Shown: piece after piece, positions 16,982 through 26,650 of the stretch
Layout: every line of letters starts with the position of its first letter
How positions within the stretch are numbered: position 1 is the stretch's first letter
Source: Rhizobium sp. Root708
GTDB lineage: Bacteria > Pseudomonadota > Alphaproteobacteria > Rhizobiales > Rhizobiaceae
Direction of reading: 5' to 3'
Length of the DNA: 64,000 nucleotides
Assembly (NCBI RefSeq): GCF_001429725.1
Contig: NZ_LMHV01000044.1
Span: forward strand, 62,001-126,000
Notes under the pieces: model-generated
What the model was told of the DNA's origin: nothing
Seen by the model: the letters and a program-made list of their open reading frames with translations, nothing else
The model's database searches: none
Made by a program: the position numbers and the translations under genes

Positions 16982-17863
16982 CTATTTCACGGAACCTGCG
17001 GTCAAACCCTTGACAATAAACTTTTCGAGAAACAGCCCGACGATCACGAGCGGGAGGACGGATGCGAAACACAGCGCCGCCATCGTCCACCATCCGACGC
17101 CGGAAACACCGGTCTGACTGGCGACCATCACCGGCAGGGTCTTGGCGTTCGAACTCGTCAAAAGAGCGGCGAGAAAGTATTCGTTCCAACAAAGGATCAC
17201 TGACAGGATGAATGCTGCCGCCAGCCCTGGCATCGCCAGAGGTAACACCACGCGAAAAAAGGCTCCCCATGTTGAGCAGCCGTCGACGAGAGCGGCCTGC
17301 TCAAGTTCGCGCGGGATGGATGCAAACTGGTCACGCGTGATCCATATGACGATCGGCAGGACAGACAGTGTGTAGATCAAGATAACACCGATGCGGGTGT
17401 CGAGGAGATCAACCGCGCGGTACAAGATGAGGATCGGCATTGCCAGCACGGCCGGAGGAAGGATCAGCTGAGATAGGAAGAAAAATGAAATGTCCCTGTT
17501 GTGCAGGGGCCCAGCGCGATAGCTGAACCTTGCGAGACCATAGGCCGCCAGGGAACCAAGGACGAGAGACAGCGAAGACGCGCCAAGCGAGATGATGAGG
17601 CTATTTTCAAACCTCGAGAAAAATTCCGTGCGTACTGTCGAGGCTTCGAAAATCGTGTCTGGCGAAAAGCCGAGCGAACGCCAGCCGACCCAACTGGGAA
17701 CGTAGTCGACCCCGGGGATGAGGCGCCCGCGGATGACATCGCGGCCAAGTTTGAACGACGTCGTCAAGGTCCAGTAGATTGGAAACAGGCACACGACGGT
17801 CCAAAGGCAAAGGGCCGCGTATATGAGCGACTTCCCGGTCGCCTGTTGCAGACGCTTGTTCAT
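16982..17863 (-). CDS. ABC importer permease, carbohydrate CUT1 type (MalG/UgpE-like)
   Basis: 293 residues with six predicted membrane segments. The EAA loop that docks the ATPase reads ELEQAALVDGCSTWGAFFRVVLPLAMPGL. Partners are the second permease directly upstream, the binding protein, and the ATPase encoded on the other side of the divergent promoter. AAGGAGGATCGCGA precedes the ATG at 17863, which overlaps the stop of the first permease (ATGA), so translation is coupled. CUT1 systems carry oligosaccharides, glycerophosphodiesters, polyols or similar polar compounds. Confidence 0.92.
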   Translation of the reverse strand: MNKRLQQATGKSLIYAALCLWTVVCLFPIYWTLTTSFKLGRDVIRGRLIPGVDYVPSWVGWRSLGFSPDTIFEASTVRTEFFSRFENSLIISLGASSLSLVLGSLAAYGLARFSYRAGPLHNRDISFFFLSQLILPPAVLAMPILILYRAVDLLDTRIGVILIYTLSVLPIVIWITRDQFASIPRELEQAALVDGCSTWGAFFRVVLPLAMPGLAAAFILSVILCWNEYFLAALLTSSNAKTLPVMVASQTGVSGVGWWTMAALCFASVLPLVIVGLFLEKFIVKGLTAGSVK

Positions 17864-18957
17864 TCGCGATCCTCCTTGTACCGAACAAGGCGTGCAGACG
17901 TTCGGATGAGTAGGAGCAAGAACACCGTAATAAGGATCAGGTAGACAATCGCCAGCATCGTCCCATATCCGATGTTTGCTCGATCGCCTGTCATGCGAAA
18001 GATGAAGCTCGACACAGTATCTGTCGCACCGCCTGGACCGCCAGCAGTGACATTGATGACGACGTCCGCAAGCTTCAAGAGAAAGATCACTCTGATGAGA
18101 ATGGCGGTAATCGATACGGGAAGCATGAGCGGAAATGTGATCTGCCAGAACGCTTGCCATGACGTCGCGCCATCAACTCTGGCCGCCTCCTGTATCTCCT
18201 TGTCCATCGCCTGTAGCCCAGCAAGCAGGAGAATGATCATGAACGGTATCCAAACCCACGCATCTATGGCAGCGATGCTGATGCGCGCAGCCCAAGGCGA
18301 GGTGAAGAAGCTCGGGTCATGCCACCCCAAAAGGCGCATGAAGTTCGAGACCGGTCCTGCGCGAAGATCCATCATCGAGCGACCGATCATCCATGAGATT
18401 GCTACCGGACTGAGCATGAACGGCATCAGAAAGGCGACCCGGAAAAATTTTCGTCCGCGAATGTCGGCATTCAGCAGCAAAGCCAGCCCAAAAGCGAGTA
18501 TATATTGGACGACGACGGTGCTGAGATAGAAGAGCATGTTGGCAAGCGCATTCCAGAAGTAGGTGTCGTGCACCAAGTCGAGTAGGTTGCTCAAGCCGTT
18601 GAAATGCGGCCCTGACCTTCCAGCGAGGTTCCAGTCCGTAAATGCGGCGAAAAAGGCAAACACCGTCGGAAACAGCACAATTGCGACGGTGAACAAAATC
18701 GCCGGCAGAACGAAGAGAGCTCGCCATCCTGCTTCTCCCCGCGTCAAGATGCGAGATGCACACAACATCACACCCCAGAAGACGTAGGCATAGACAACGG
18801 GGCGCCAGGTGTCGAAACCGATGGTGATGATCTCGAGCGTATAAAGAACCTGCAAGGCGAGCATGGCGCTTAAGGTGACGGTCCCAACCACCAAGAGCCC
18901 GAAACCGAGCCGTGGATGATGGCGGACTGATGGCTTGGCGGCCTGATTTCGTTCCAT
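17860..18957 (-). CDS. ABC importer permease, carbohydrate CUT1 type (MalF/UgpA-like)
   Basis: 365 residues. Two extra N-terminal membrane segments precede the standard six, and the EAA loop reads EIQEAARVDGATSWQAFWQITFPLMLP. The ATG at 18957 was taken as start; a TTG at 18981 (GGATCACG upstream) is equally possible. It is the second gene of the importer operon, 104 bp after the binding protein. It forms the heterodimeric channel with the following permease. Confidence 0.9.
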   Translation of the reverse strand: MERNQAAKPSVRHHPRLGFGLLVVGTVTLSAMLALQVLYTLEIITIGFDTWRPVVYAYVFWGVMLCASRILTRGEAGWRALFVLPAILFTVAIVLFPTVFAFFAAFTDWNLAGRSGPHFNGLSNLLDLVHDTYFWNALANMLFYLSTVVVQYILAFGLALLLNADIRGRKFFRVAFLMPFMLSPVAISWMIGRSMMDLRAGPVSNFMRLLGWHDPSFFTSPWAARISIAAIDAWVWIPFMIILLLAGLQAMDKEIQEAARVDGATSWQAFWQITFPLMLPVSITAILIRVIFLLKLADVVINVTAGGPGGATDTVSSFIFRMTGDRANIGYGTMLAIVYLILITVFLLLLIRTSARLVRYKEDRE

Positions 18958-19061
18958 GTTTGCATAGTCGATGGCGGTCAATTTCGTGATCCAGCGCTAA
19001 CTTCGGCACCATTGTGTGTGAACGGGAAGCGCTCACCAAAGTAAGTGCCTCTTATTCCGGT

Positions 19062-20741
19062 TTAAACCTTGCGTCCGAGCGCCTGCTGGTAAAGCTTAAT
19101 CTGGCTCTCGCGTCCCAGCTGGTCCGTGATCTTGTTCCAAGCCGCCGCGATGGCGTCAGCTCCCTGCTGCGCTGTCATCCCGCCGGAGTAGATCTTCGCC
19201 AAGATTTCTTCGCCTGCACTGTAATATTGAAACGTGCCGGGGATACGCAGATCGAGCGCCGGATTTGGGTGGTTATACGTATCCTGAGTCGCCTTGAGAT
19301 AGCTGGTGATATAGTTTTCATTGTATCCCGCGCCAACATATTCACTGACCGTGAACTGGCTGTTACGGTAGGGTTGCATGCCCGACGGGTACAGTGAGAG
19401 CCAAAGTGCAAGGTCCTTGCCGCCCAGATGTGCGGCGGCTGACCAGGCCGCCTTGTGTTTGACCGGATCGCTTTCCGCTCGCTTCGTCACATAGATGCCG
19501 AGCCCGCCGAACGCCATGTTGGGTGCGGCGTTCGGACCGGATGCAAGTTTTTCCCATTTTTGCGTTTTGACATTATACACCTCGTCAGAGGCAGGGTTTA
19601 CGCTGAACGCAATGCGGTCGCCCACGACCGATTGGTCACTTGTATTGGCATTTTGCCCGATATCCCCCCACCATGAGATCATCGATCCGGTTCCGGCAAG
19701 AAACTGCGTGAAGCCCGTTCCCATCCCGTCCATGTTCAGCTGGTCTGAAGGTTCGAAGGGTAGTGCATCAACGACGTCCTGGATTGCACGAACCCAGGCG
19801 GGGTTGTTGACGAGTGGCTCCATTGTTTGAGGATCGAAAATCCATGCGGGCTCGCCAGGATACTTCGCGTAGGGCGCGACGCGATCCATCAAGAAGTAAA
19901 ATCCGAAACCGCCCCAGGGTTTGCAATGGTCGAGATAGCCGTAGACGCTTACCCCGTCGAGTTCCTTGCCGTTCAGGAACTTCGTGGTCGCTTGGACCTG
20001 CTGCCAGGTGGCTGGTACTCCCCAGGACGACAAGCCGGCCTTGTCTTCCCCGTATGCAGTCCACGCTTCGGAAAATGAAGGATCAAAAAAGACGTCTGTT
20101 CGATAGTTGAAGATGTGGCAGTCGCCATCAACTGATATCCGATAGGTCTTTCCGTCCCAAGTCCCGATCGGCGGTTTCAGGTAATTGACGTAGTCGTCCA
20201 TGTCAATTTGGGCTGGCACCCAATCCGGCATCTCGGAGAGCAAACCACGTCCTGCCGTATCGCCTTCGAACGGGGGGCCCATCTCCAGCAGATCAAAGTC
20301 GACTGTCTTGAGGGCGATCGACTGCTGCAATCTCGCATTGAAAGTGTTGTTGTCCAGATCGATATAGGTGATCTTGGCGCCTGTGTAATCTTCCCAAGCC
20401 TTGAGCAGCCCGCGGAACAGGATGATATGAAGGTTTTGGGTGTTCAGGCCCATGAACCTCAGTTCCACACCCTTGAATTCACCGGGCTTGACATTTTTCT
20501 TGGTCGGCCCCAAGCATAGCTCCCCTACCCTTTGCCAGTCCGAATCGGTTGGCTGGCGTGCGCCAACGCCGGGCACCTGCGCAATCTGCTTGCGCAGGTC
20601 CACATCCTCCGGCGACATATCAGTTGCAAAGAGTGAATTCGGCCAGGTGGTCGCTGCGCTAACAGCCGCCAAGCTTGCGGCGCTTTGGAGAAGCGATCTC
20701 CGGCTCATGCGCATGTACTGATCGTAAATTTCCAGCTTCAT
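19062..20741 (-). CDS. Extracellular solute-binding protein, family 1, Tat-exported
   Basis: 559 residues, long for the family (usually 400-450). The leader has a twin-arginine-like motif (MSRRSLLQSAASL) after ten extra N-terminal residues. Family 1 features follow: KAWEDYTGAKITYIDLD, NARLQQSIALKTVDFDLLEMGPP, and Trp-rich pocket segments GTGSMISWWGDIG and CKPWGGFGFYF, which suit stacking on sugar-like or cyclic ligands. It captures the ligand in the periplasm for the two permeases downstream. GGGAGGACC supports the start. Operator site 10 lies 200 bp upstream in the divergent control region. Confidence 0.92.
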   Translation of the reverse strand: MKLEIYDQYMRMSRRSLLQSAASLAAVSAATTWPNSLFATDMSPEDVDLRKQIAQVPGVGARQPTDSDWQRVGELCLGPTKKNVKPGEFKGVELRFMGLNTQNLHIILFRGLLKAWEDYTGAKITYIDLDNNTFNARLQQSIALKTVDFDLLEMGPPFEGDTAGRGLLSEMPDWVPAQIDMDDYVNYLKPPIGTWDGKTYRISVDGDCHIFNYRTDVFFDPSFSEAWTAYGEDKAGLSSWGVPATWQQVQATTKFLNGKELDGVSVYGYLDHCKPWGGFGFYFLMDRVAPYAKYPGEPAWIFDPQTMEPLVNNPAWVRAIQDVVDALPFEPSDQLNMDGMGTGFTQFLAGTGSMISWWGDIGQNANTSDQSVVGDRIAFSVNPASDEVYNVKTQKWEKLASGPNAAPNMAFGGLGIYVTKRAESDPVKHKAAWSAAAHLGGKDLALWLSLYPSGMQPYRNSQFTVSEYVGAGYNENYITSYLKATQDTYNHPNPALDLRIPGTFQYYSAGEEILAKIYSGGMTAQQGADAIAAAWNKITDQLGRESQIKLYQQALGRKV

Positions 20742-20940
20742 GGTAGGTCCTCCCAGACTGCCAAAGTGAACAATTTAAGCTTTCAGATGCGTCGGATAAC
20801 TCCAATCTTTTCGCTGCACGGCAACGATGCATGTAAGCACGCGATATGCTCTTGCCGATTGAGCTGCGCAGCAACGGGAATGATCGACAATCCCGATGTC
20901 TTGCAAAGCTAACCCTTGGCCTACCGCGGTGTCAACAGAC

Positions 20941-20957
20941 ATCCTGTATAGTGAGAT
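20941..20957. promoter_or_regulatory. Regional 17-bp dyad operator, site 10
   Basis: ATCCTGTATAGTGAGAT. It reads like site 8 on its other strand, and its right side TGAGATTTTAT is identical to site 1. It probably controls the leftward importer operon. Confidence 0.65.
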
Positions 20958-21170
20958 TTTATTTTTCATATTCTGCTGCCTCTCCTAGGCCAGCCTTGGT
21001 GCATGCGACCCATGAGAGTGCCTGCTTCAAAGCCTTTCGCGAGGGTGGCGGCGACCAGTCAGCGGAAGGTGATCGTGCCGGTGCATGAAGGTGAACGTCA
21101 GACGGCAGAGCGTTCGATATTTTCGATTTTGGCGCTCAATGTCGCACTCCACGTTGCGCTATTGTAAATT

Positions 21171-21187
21171 GTCTCATTCTATGCGAC
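21171..21187. promoter_or_regulatory. Regional 17-bp dyad operator, site 11
   Basis: GTCTCATTCTATGCGAC, symmetric outer arms GTC / GAC, 61 bp before the SMP-30 start. A TTGTAA box precedes it. Confidence 0.5.
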
Positions 21188-21247
21188 TTTTAGATGTCGC
21201 ATGACCGGCTGAGGAGAGCGGGTTGTGAGCTATGCAGAGGAGGAAAA

Positions 21248-22186
21248 ATGGAGCGCAATCCAGCGTATCGGAGCTATTTCCCTGATTTCGATGATCTCAT
21301 CGATCACAACGAGGATCTTGTCCCCCTGTATACCGGGACAGGGTACAGCGAGGGCCCCGCATACTTTGGGGGCGGACGTTACCTTGTCTGGTCCGACATT
21401 CCCCGAGATCGGATGTTTCGGCTCGACGAGACTGACGGGTCCGTTAGCATTTTCCGACAGCCATCACAGCATGCGAACGGCAACACGGTTGATCTATTGG
21501 GGCGTCTCATCACCTGCGAGCATGCCTCGCGCCGTGTGACCCGGACAGAACATGATGGTTCGATCACCATCATCGCCGATCGTTGGCAGGGAAAAGCGCT
21601 AAATTCGCCGAATGACGTTGTCGTCAAATCCGATGGGTCGATTTGGTTTACCGATCCACCCTACGGAATTGATAACAACTATGGTGCTCCGACAGCAGAA
21701 AGCGACATCGGCGCCCACTATGTCTTCCGCGTCGATCCCTCATCGGGCAAGATCGATGCGGTGATCACGGACATGATCATGCCCAATGGTTTGGCGTTCT
21801 CTCCAGATGAAAAAAAGATCTACGTTGTCGATAGCGGTCGCACCCATTCCCCCTCCGACCCGGCCCATATTCGCGTCTTCGACGTCAGCGGTGACGGACG
21901 CGTGACCGGTGGCAGCGTCTTTGCCGAATGCGACGCTTTTATTTTCGATGGCATGCGACTTGATGAGCGCGGAAATATATGGGTCGGCGCTGGTGACGGC
22001 GTCCAATGCTTCAATCCGCATGGAGAACGGATCGGATGCATTGCAACACCCGAGGTCTGCGGCAATGTTGAATTCGGTGGCGGGCCAAGCCTCAACCGGC
22101 TCTACATCTGCTGCATCACCACGTTATTTTCGATCAATCTGAAAGTCAGTGGACTAAAGCGCCGCTATCTGCCGCAAGCAGCCTAA
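21248..22186 (+). CDS. SMP-30/gluconolactonase-family lactonase
   Basis: 312 residues, six-bladed propeller family. Metal-site segments are YSEGPAYFGG (Glu), SPNDVVVKSDGSIWFTDPPYG (Asn), MPNGLAFSPDEKKIYVVDS (Asn) and FDGMRLDERGNIWVGAGDG (Asp). The family hydrolyses sugar lactones and related cyclic esters. The ATG at 21248 has GAGGAGGAAAA in front; the longer frame upstream is non-homologous. It shares an operon with the importer ATPase, so a lactone produced by oxidation of the imported compound is a plausible substrate. Cytoplasmic: no leader seen. Confidence 0.88.
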   Translation: MERNPAYRSYFPDFDDLIDHNEDLVPLYTGTGYSEGPAYFGGGRYLVWSDIPRDRMFRLDETDGSVSIFRQPSQHANGNTVDLLGRLITCEHASRRVTRTEHDGSITIIADRWQGKALNSPNDVVVKSDGSIWFTDPPYGIDNNYGAPTAESDIGAHYVFRVDPSSGKIDAVITDMIMPNGLAFSPDEKKIYVVDSGRTHSPSDPAHIRVFDVSGDGRVTGGSVFAECDAFIFDGMRLDERGNIWVGAGDGVQCFNPHGERIGCIATPEVCGNVEFGGGPSLNRLYICCITTLFSINLKVSGLKRRYLPQAA

Positions 22187-22289
22187 TTTAGTCGCGGTCG
22201 CGGCCGGCTTGGGACGCAAAGTGGATCAGCCTCCACGCGTTCTTGTCCGCTCACGAAGAGCAATTGGTGTTACAATCTGGAGGGTTACA

Positions 22290-23354
22290 ATGGCATCAAT
22301 CGAAATCAATGGTATCCGTAAGTCCTATGGAGCGCTTGAGGTGATGCATGGCGTATCGCTTTCTATCAAGGACGGTGAGTTTATCGCTCTCGTTGGACCG
22401 TCTGGGTGCGGCAAGTCCACATTGTTGCGCATGATCGCCGGACTTGAGGAGGTCACCAAGGGTGACATCAGCATCGGCAACGCGGTCGTGAACGACCTCC
22501 CTCCCCGAGATCGCGATATTGCCATGGTGTTTCAAAGCTATGCGCTGTACCCGCACAAAACAGTGGCGGATAACATGGGCTTTGCGCTGAAGCTTCGCAA
22601 GACCCCGAAGCAGGAGGTCGAGCAGAGGGTGCGAAAAGCTGCTGAGATCCTGGATCTCGTCCCTTACCTTTCTCGCTACCCGCGTGAGCTTTCCGGCGGC
22701 CAACGACAACGGGTGGCGATGGGGCGTGCAATCGTCCGCGATCCTGCGGTGTTTCTTTTTGATGAACCGCTGTCCAACCTCGACGCAAAGCTGCGCGTTC
22801 AGATGCGCGGCGAGATCAAGGAGCTCTATCAGCGTCTCAAGACCACCACCGTGTACGTGACGCACGATCAGGTCGAAGCCATGACCATGGCTGACAGAAT
22901 CGCTGTTCTGCGCAATGGTCACCTCGAACAAGTGGGGACACCGATCGAGCTTTACGATCGTCCCAAAAACGTCTTCGTTGCGGGTTTCATTGGCTCGCCA
23001 TCGATGAATTTCATCCGTGGGCGTTTGATGGACGATGGCTCGCCTCGCTTCATTTCTGATGACGGCGTAAGCCTTCCGGTCGGTCAGATCTCAGATAGTG
23101 CAAGGGGAAAAGATCTGCTTTACGGAGTGAGGCCGGAACATTTCATTATCAGCGAAACAGGCGTTGAATGCGAAGTTCGCGTCGTTGAACCGACCGGGGC
23201 TGAAACCGCAGTTGTCTTCATGCTAGGGCAAAGTAAGCTGATGGCCGTTTTCCGCGAACGTATCAATGCCAAGTGGCATTCGACCATTAAAATCCTTCCG
23301 GACGTTTCCGCAGTTCACCTTTTCGACGCAGAAAGCGGCAAGCGCATCGAATGA
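22290..23354 (+). CDS. ABC importer ATPase, MalK/UgpC type
   Basis: 354 residues. Walker A is GPSGCGKST, the Q-loop is VFQSYALYPHKT, the signature is LSGGQRQRVAMGRA, Walker B is VFLFDEPLSNLD, and the switch His is in VTHDQ. The C-terminal 120 residues form the OB-type regulatory domain of the MalK branch (YGVRPEHFII). TGGAGGG precedes the ATG at 22290. It lies 103 bp after the SMP-30 gene. The cognate permeases are encoded in the divergent operon; no other permease set is visible, so this is the energising subunit for them. Confidence 0.93.
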   Translation: MASIEINGIRKSYGALEVMHGVSLSIKDGEFIALVGPSGCGKSTLLRMIAGLEEVTKGDISIGNAVVNDLPPRDRDIAMVFQSYALYPHKTVADNMGFALKLRKTPKQEVEQRVRKAAEILDLVPYLSRYPRELSGGQRQRVAMGRAIVRDPAVFLFDEPLSNLDAKLRVQMRGEIKELYQRLKTTTVYVTHDQVEAMTMADRIAVLRNGHLEQVGTPIELYDRPKNVFVAGFIGSPSMNFIRGRLMDDGSPRFISDDGVSLPVGQISDSARGKDLLYGVRPEHFIISETGVECEVRVVEPTGAETAVVFMLGQSKLMAVFRERINAKWHSTIKILPDVSAVHLFDAESGKRIE

Positions 23355-23423
23355 ACGGAGTGTCTGCAGGATAACGCTGTCGATCCCATAGGGCCCAGTG
23401 CGCATCAACCCGCTTCTGGGTCC

Positions 23424-25061
23424 TCAGCTGTCGCGCAGCTGGCGTCCGATTTTCTCGCCGATCATCATACAGGCTGCATTGATGTTGCCGCTGATGAGAT
23501 CAGGCATCACCGACGCGTCGGCGATCCAAAGATTGTCCAGCCCGCGCATTTTCAGGCCAGGCGTGACAACATCATCGTCGGACGTGCCCATGCTGCACGT
23601 GCCCGCGGGGTGATAAGCCAGACTCGTCGTATTCCTGACATAATCGACAAGTTCGTCGTGGGTGACGAGCCCTAGCTGCGGGTCGACGTGCTCGGTGATC
23701 ATGTCGGCCAATGGTTTTTCCGAGACGATGCGCCGCAAGAGCAGGATGCTTCTTACTAAAGTCTCCACATCTTCTACGTCGCCAAGCAGATTGGGATGTA
23801 TTTGTGGCGCGATGTGGGGATCTGCACTTGTCAGCCGAACCGTACCGCGGCTCTTGGGATGGCTCTTGTTGATGTGAATGGAGAATGATGGATAGGGGAG
23901 GATCGTCACGCCCTTGTAGAAATTCGTGCGTTCCTTGGCGAACACGGCCGCAAGGGGTGCGAAATGGATCTGGACGTCAGGTTCAGGTTCCTCAGGTCGC
24001 GATCGAAGAAAAGCTTGGGCTTCAGCGGGCGTGGCAATCGGCCCTTGACCAGAGAAGAGGAATTTTGCAAGGAAGCCAACCTTCTGCAATAGGCCCTCGG
24101 TCGGATTATAGGTTGGCAACGAGGCGCGAAATGCCGTTCTAATAAGGGGGTGTTCCATGAGGTTCTTGCCGACACGCCGGCGCTCGAGCTTCGGCTCGAT
24201 GCCGAGTGGGACTAGGTCTTTTGGATCACCAATCCCGGACAGCATAAGGATCTGCGGCGTGTTGATCGCGCCACCGCATAGGACAACGCGTTGCGGACGC
24301 GCGCGGCACAGGGTACCCGCGCGATCAAAAATGATGTCGCTGACCTTCCCGTCTTTGATTATGAGCTTTTGGACGTGAGCGCACGTGAACAGTTCCAGAT
24401 TCTTGCGCCGCAAAGCTGGCTTGAGAATGACATCGGCTGACGTGCGCCGAAAGCCGCGGATCTGGTTGAACTGTCCGCGTCCAACCCCTTCTTGCCGGGT
24501 TCCGTTGTAGTCTGGGGTCCGCGCATAGCCGGCAGCTTCCGCTGATGCCAAAAACGCCCCGGTTAGTGGGTGACACTGTCTCACTTCTCGAACCGGGACT
24601 GGACCGGTCGTACCGCGGATTGTGGTGTCGGGGTGATGTTCGAAAGGCAGTTCAACACGTTCCAAGGCGCGGAACAGCGGCATCACGTCGTCGGCTGACC
24701 ATCCGATGTTGCCCATGGCCGCCCATCGGTCGTAGTCCGAGCGCGTTCCCCGCACGTAGTTCATGCCATTGATGCTTCCCGTGCCGCCGACGACCCGACC
24801 ACGCCGCCAATGATCAGACCGTCCGTTCCGAGTAAGGTCGGGTTCTGACCAGTATCCCCACTCGTAGCGCGACAGGTCGAAATAGTATCCAAGTCCAAAT
24901 GCTTTCAGGAGGAGCGAATCTGGAGGACCGGATTCCAGCAGGAGCACTCGGGTTCCCGGATTTTCGCTCAGCCTTGCAGCGACAACGCTGCCAGCACTAC
25001 CGGCACCGACCACGATATAGTCCCAATGGCCGGTGTCTTGGGCAGAATGGAAGTCGGACAT
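23424..25061 (-). CDS. GMC-family FAD-dependent alcohol oxidoreductase (copy 2)
   Basis: 545 residues. FAD strand YIVVGAGSAG, GMC signature GGTGSINGMNYVRG, active site HPAGTCSMG with His484 and Asn528 (NINAA). AAGGGGACGGAT precedes the ATG. It is the last gene of a five-gene operon (SDR-SDR-VOC-ALDH-GMC) and follows the ALDH after 14 bp. GMC plus ALDH next to each other suggests alcohol to aldehyde to acid on one substrate. It is clearly diverged from copies 1 and 3. Confidence 0.9.
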   Translation of the reverse strand: MSDFHSAQDTGHWDYIVVGAGSAGSVVAARLSENPGTRVLLLESGPPDSLLLKAFGLGYYFDLSRYEWGYWSEPDLTRNGRSDHWRRGRVVGGTGSINGMNYVRGTRSDYDRWAAMGNIGWSADDVMPLFRALERVELPFEHHPDTTIRGTTGPVPVREVRQCHPLTGAFLASAEAAGYARTPDYNGTRQEGVGRGQFNQIRGFRRTSADVILKPALRRKNLELFTCAHVQKLIIKDGKVSDIIFDRAGTLCRARPQRVVLCGGAINTPQILMLSGIGDPKDLVPLGIEPKLERRRVGKNLMEHPLIRTAFRASLPTYNPTEGLLQKVGFLAKFLFSGQGPIATPAEAQAFLRSRPEEPEPDVQIHFAPLAAVFAKERTNFYKGVTILPYPSFSIHINKSHPKSRGTVRLTSADPHIAPQIHPNLLGDVEDVETLVRSILLLRRIVSEKPLADMITEHVDPQLGLVTHDELVDYVRNTTSLAYHPAGTCSMGTSDDDVVTPGLKMRGLDNLWIADASVMPDLISGNINAACMMIGEKIGRQLRDS

Positions 25062-25075
25062 ATCCGTCCCCTTCC

Positions 25076-26563
25076 CTAGCGCTGAACAAAATTGTTGGCT
25101 GGTCCGGATTGGGCCGTCGAAATCCAGACACTCTTGGTTTCCAAGAACTCGTTGATCGCGTCGAGGCCGCTTTCTCGGCCAATGCCCGAATGCTTCACGC
25201 CACCGAAAGGGACCATGGCACTATAGGCCCGATAGGTGTTTACCCATACGGTTCCCGCGTGCAGGGCTTTTGACAGGCGCACGGCTCGGCCGATATCGCG
25301 CGTCCAGACGCCAGCAGCCAGGCCGTAGATGACATCATTGGCGATTGTGACAGCCTCTTCCTCGTTCTCGAAACCAATGACCGAAAGGATCGGTCCGAAG
25401 ACTTCTTCTTGCGCGATGCGCATCTTGCTGGTGACGCCGGTGAAGATGGTCGGCTCGAAGAACAGGCCGCCCGTCAAGGTCGGGCCCGTTGCGGGATGCC
25501 CGCCCAAAATGCAATCGGCGCCGTCGGCTCTGGCGACATTGACGTAGTGCAGCACCTTGTCGAACTGCGGTTGTGTGGCGATTGGCCCTATCTGCGTATC
25601 GGCACTGGCGGGATCACCGAGTTTCAAATTGCGCGCCGTATCTGTAAGCCGTGCGATGAACTCGTCCTTGATCGAGTTTTGCACCAGAAGCCTTGAACCC
25701 GCTGTACACATCTGGCCAGCCGCGCCGAAAATGCCTGCCACTGCACCCAATAAGGCCTGATCGAGATCCGCATCTTCAAACACGATGTTTGGCGATTTGC
25801 CACCAAGCTCCATCGCCGCCCGCTTCATCCCCCGCGCCGCGGTTTCGTAAATCCGCTTTCCCGTCGCATCGGAGCCGGTGAAGGTGACCATGGCGACATC
25901 AGGATGTTCGACGAGCCGAGCGCCAATCTCTTGTCCGAAGCCGGTAACGACGTTCAGGACGCCGTCTGGAAGACCAGCTTCCTTGGTCAGTTCTGCGAAG
26001 GCGAGCGTGCTTACCGATGCAAATTCTGATGGCTTGACTACGACAGAGCAGCCCGCCGCCAGCAATGGCGGGCACTTGAGGGCGACAAAACCAAGCGGCG
26101 AATTCCAGGCGGTCAACGCTGTTACGACGCCTACCGGTTCCCGATAGGTCATCGCGAGCATCTCATTCTTGTCGACCGGGATAACCGTGCCTTCGATCTT
26201 GTCTGCGAGTCCGGCAAAGTAATACCAGTGGCTTGGGATCGTCTTCAGCTGATGGCGCATCTCCGCCAGGATCTTGCCATTGTCACGCGATTCGTACTGG
26301 GCCAGTCGCTCGGCGTTTTGCGGATCGGACAAGAGATCGCCGATACGACGCAGAATGTGGCCACGCTCGGTCGGGTTCATCCGAGCCCAAGGTCCATTGA
26401 ACATTGCTTCATGCGCCGAGGCGACGGCCGCGTCAGCATCTTTCTGGTTGCCCCTGGCGATCTTTGCCCAGGCATTGCCCGTATATGGTTCCGTGGTGTC
26501 GAGCCACTCACCCGAAGCGGGGCTGTGATGTTTTCCGCCGATCCAATGCTGATAGGTCTGCAT
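25076..26563 (-). CDS. Aldehyde dehydrogenase family protein
   Basis: 495 residues, full length. ELGGKSPNIVFEDAD carries the general-base Glu and FGAAGQMCTAGSR the catalytic Cys; the C-terminal VPFGGVKHSGIGRESG is canonical. It resembles the betaine/aromatic aldehyde dehydrogenase branch more than the SSADH-like copy at 4.2 kb. GGAG lies about 11 bp before the ATG. It is the fourth gene of the SDR-SDR-VOC-ALDH-GMC operon and a probable partner of the GMC enzyme that follows. Confidence 0.9.
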   Translation of the reverse strand: MQTYQHWIGGKHHSPASGEWLDTTEPYTGNAWAKIARGNQKDADAAVASAHEAMFNGPWARMNPTERGHILRRIGDLLSDPQNAERLAQYESRDNGKILAEMRHQLKTIPSHWYYFAGLADKIEGTVIPVDKNEMLAMTYREPVGVVTALTAWNSPLGFVALKCPPLLAAGCSVVVKPSEFASVSTLAFAELTKEAGLPDGVLNVVTGFGQEIGARLVEHPDVAMVTFTGSDATGKRIYETAARGMKRAAMELGGKSPNIVFEDADLDQALLGAVAGIFGAAGQMCTAGSRLLVQNSIKDEFIARLTDTARNLKLGDPASADTQIGPIATQPQFDKVLHYVNVARADGADCILGGHPATGPTLTGGLFFEPTIFTGVTSKMRIAQEEVFGPILSVIGFENEEEAVTIANDVIYGLAAGVWTRDIGRAVRLSKALHAGTVWVNTYRAYSAMVPFGGVKHSGIGRESGLDAINEFLETKSVWISTAQSGPANNFVQR

Positions 26564-26650
26564 GCTGCTATAACTCCTGTATGGTCCACTTGCACTGACG
26601 CGCCGATAACGCCGGCGCGACCGTTTCGTGAGGCGTGACGGCTGTTTTAA

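Larger units (their letters stand above)
20742..21247. other. 506-bp divergent control region of the importer
   Basis: It separates the leftward binding-protein operon and the rightward SMP-30/ATPase operon. It contains operators 10 and 11, one for each direction. No conserved reading frame was recognised. Confidence 0.6.

Noticed and set aside
20881..20907. Further dyad-like sequence (ATCCCGATGTCTTGCAA)
   Set aside because: Only the left arm fits; without a matching right arm or promoter elements it is within chance expectation.
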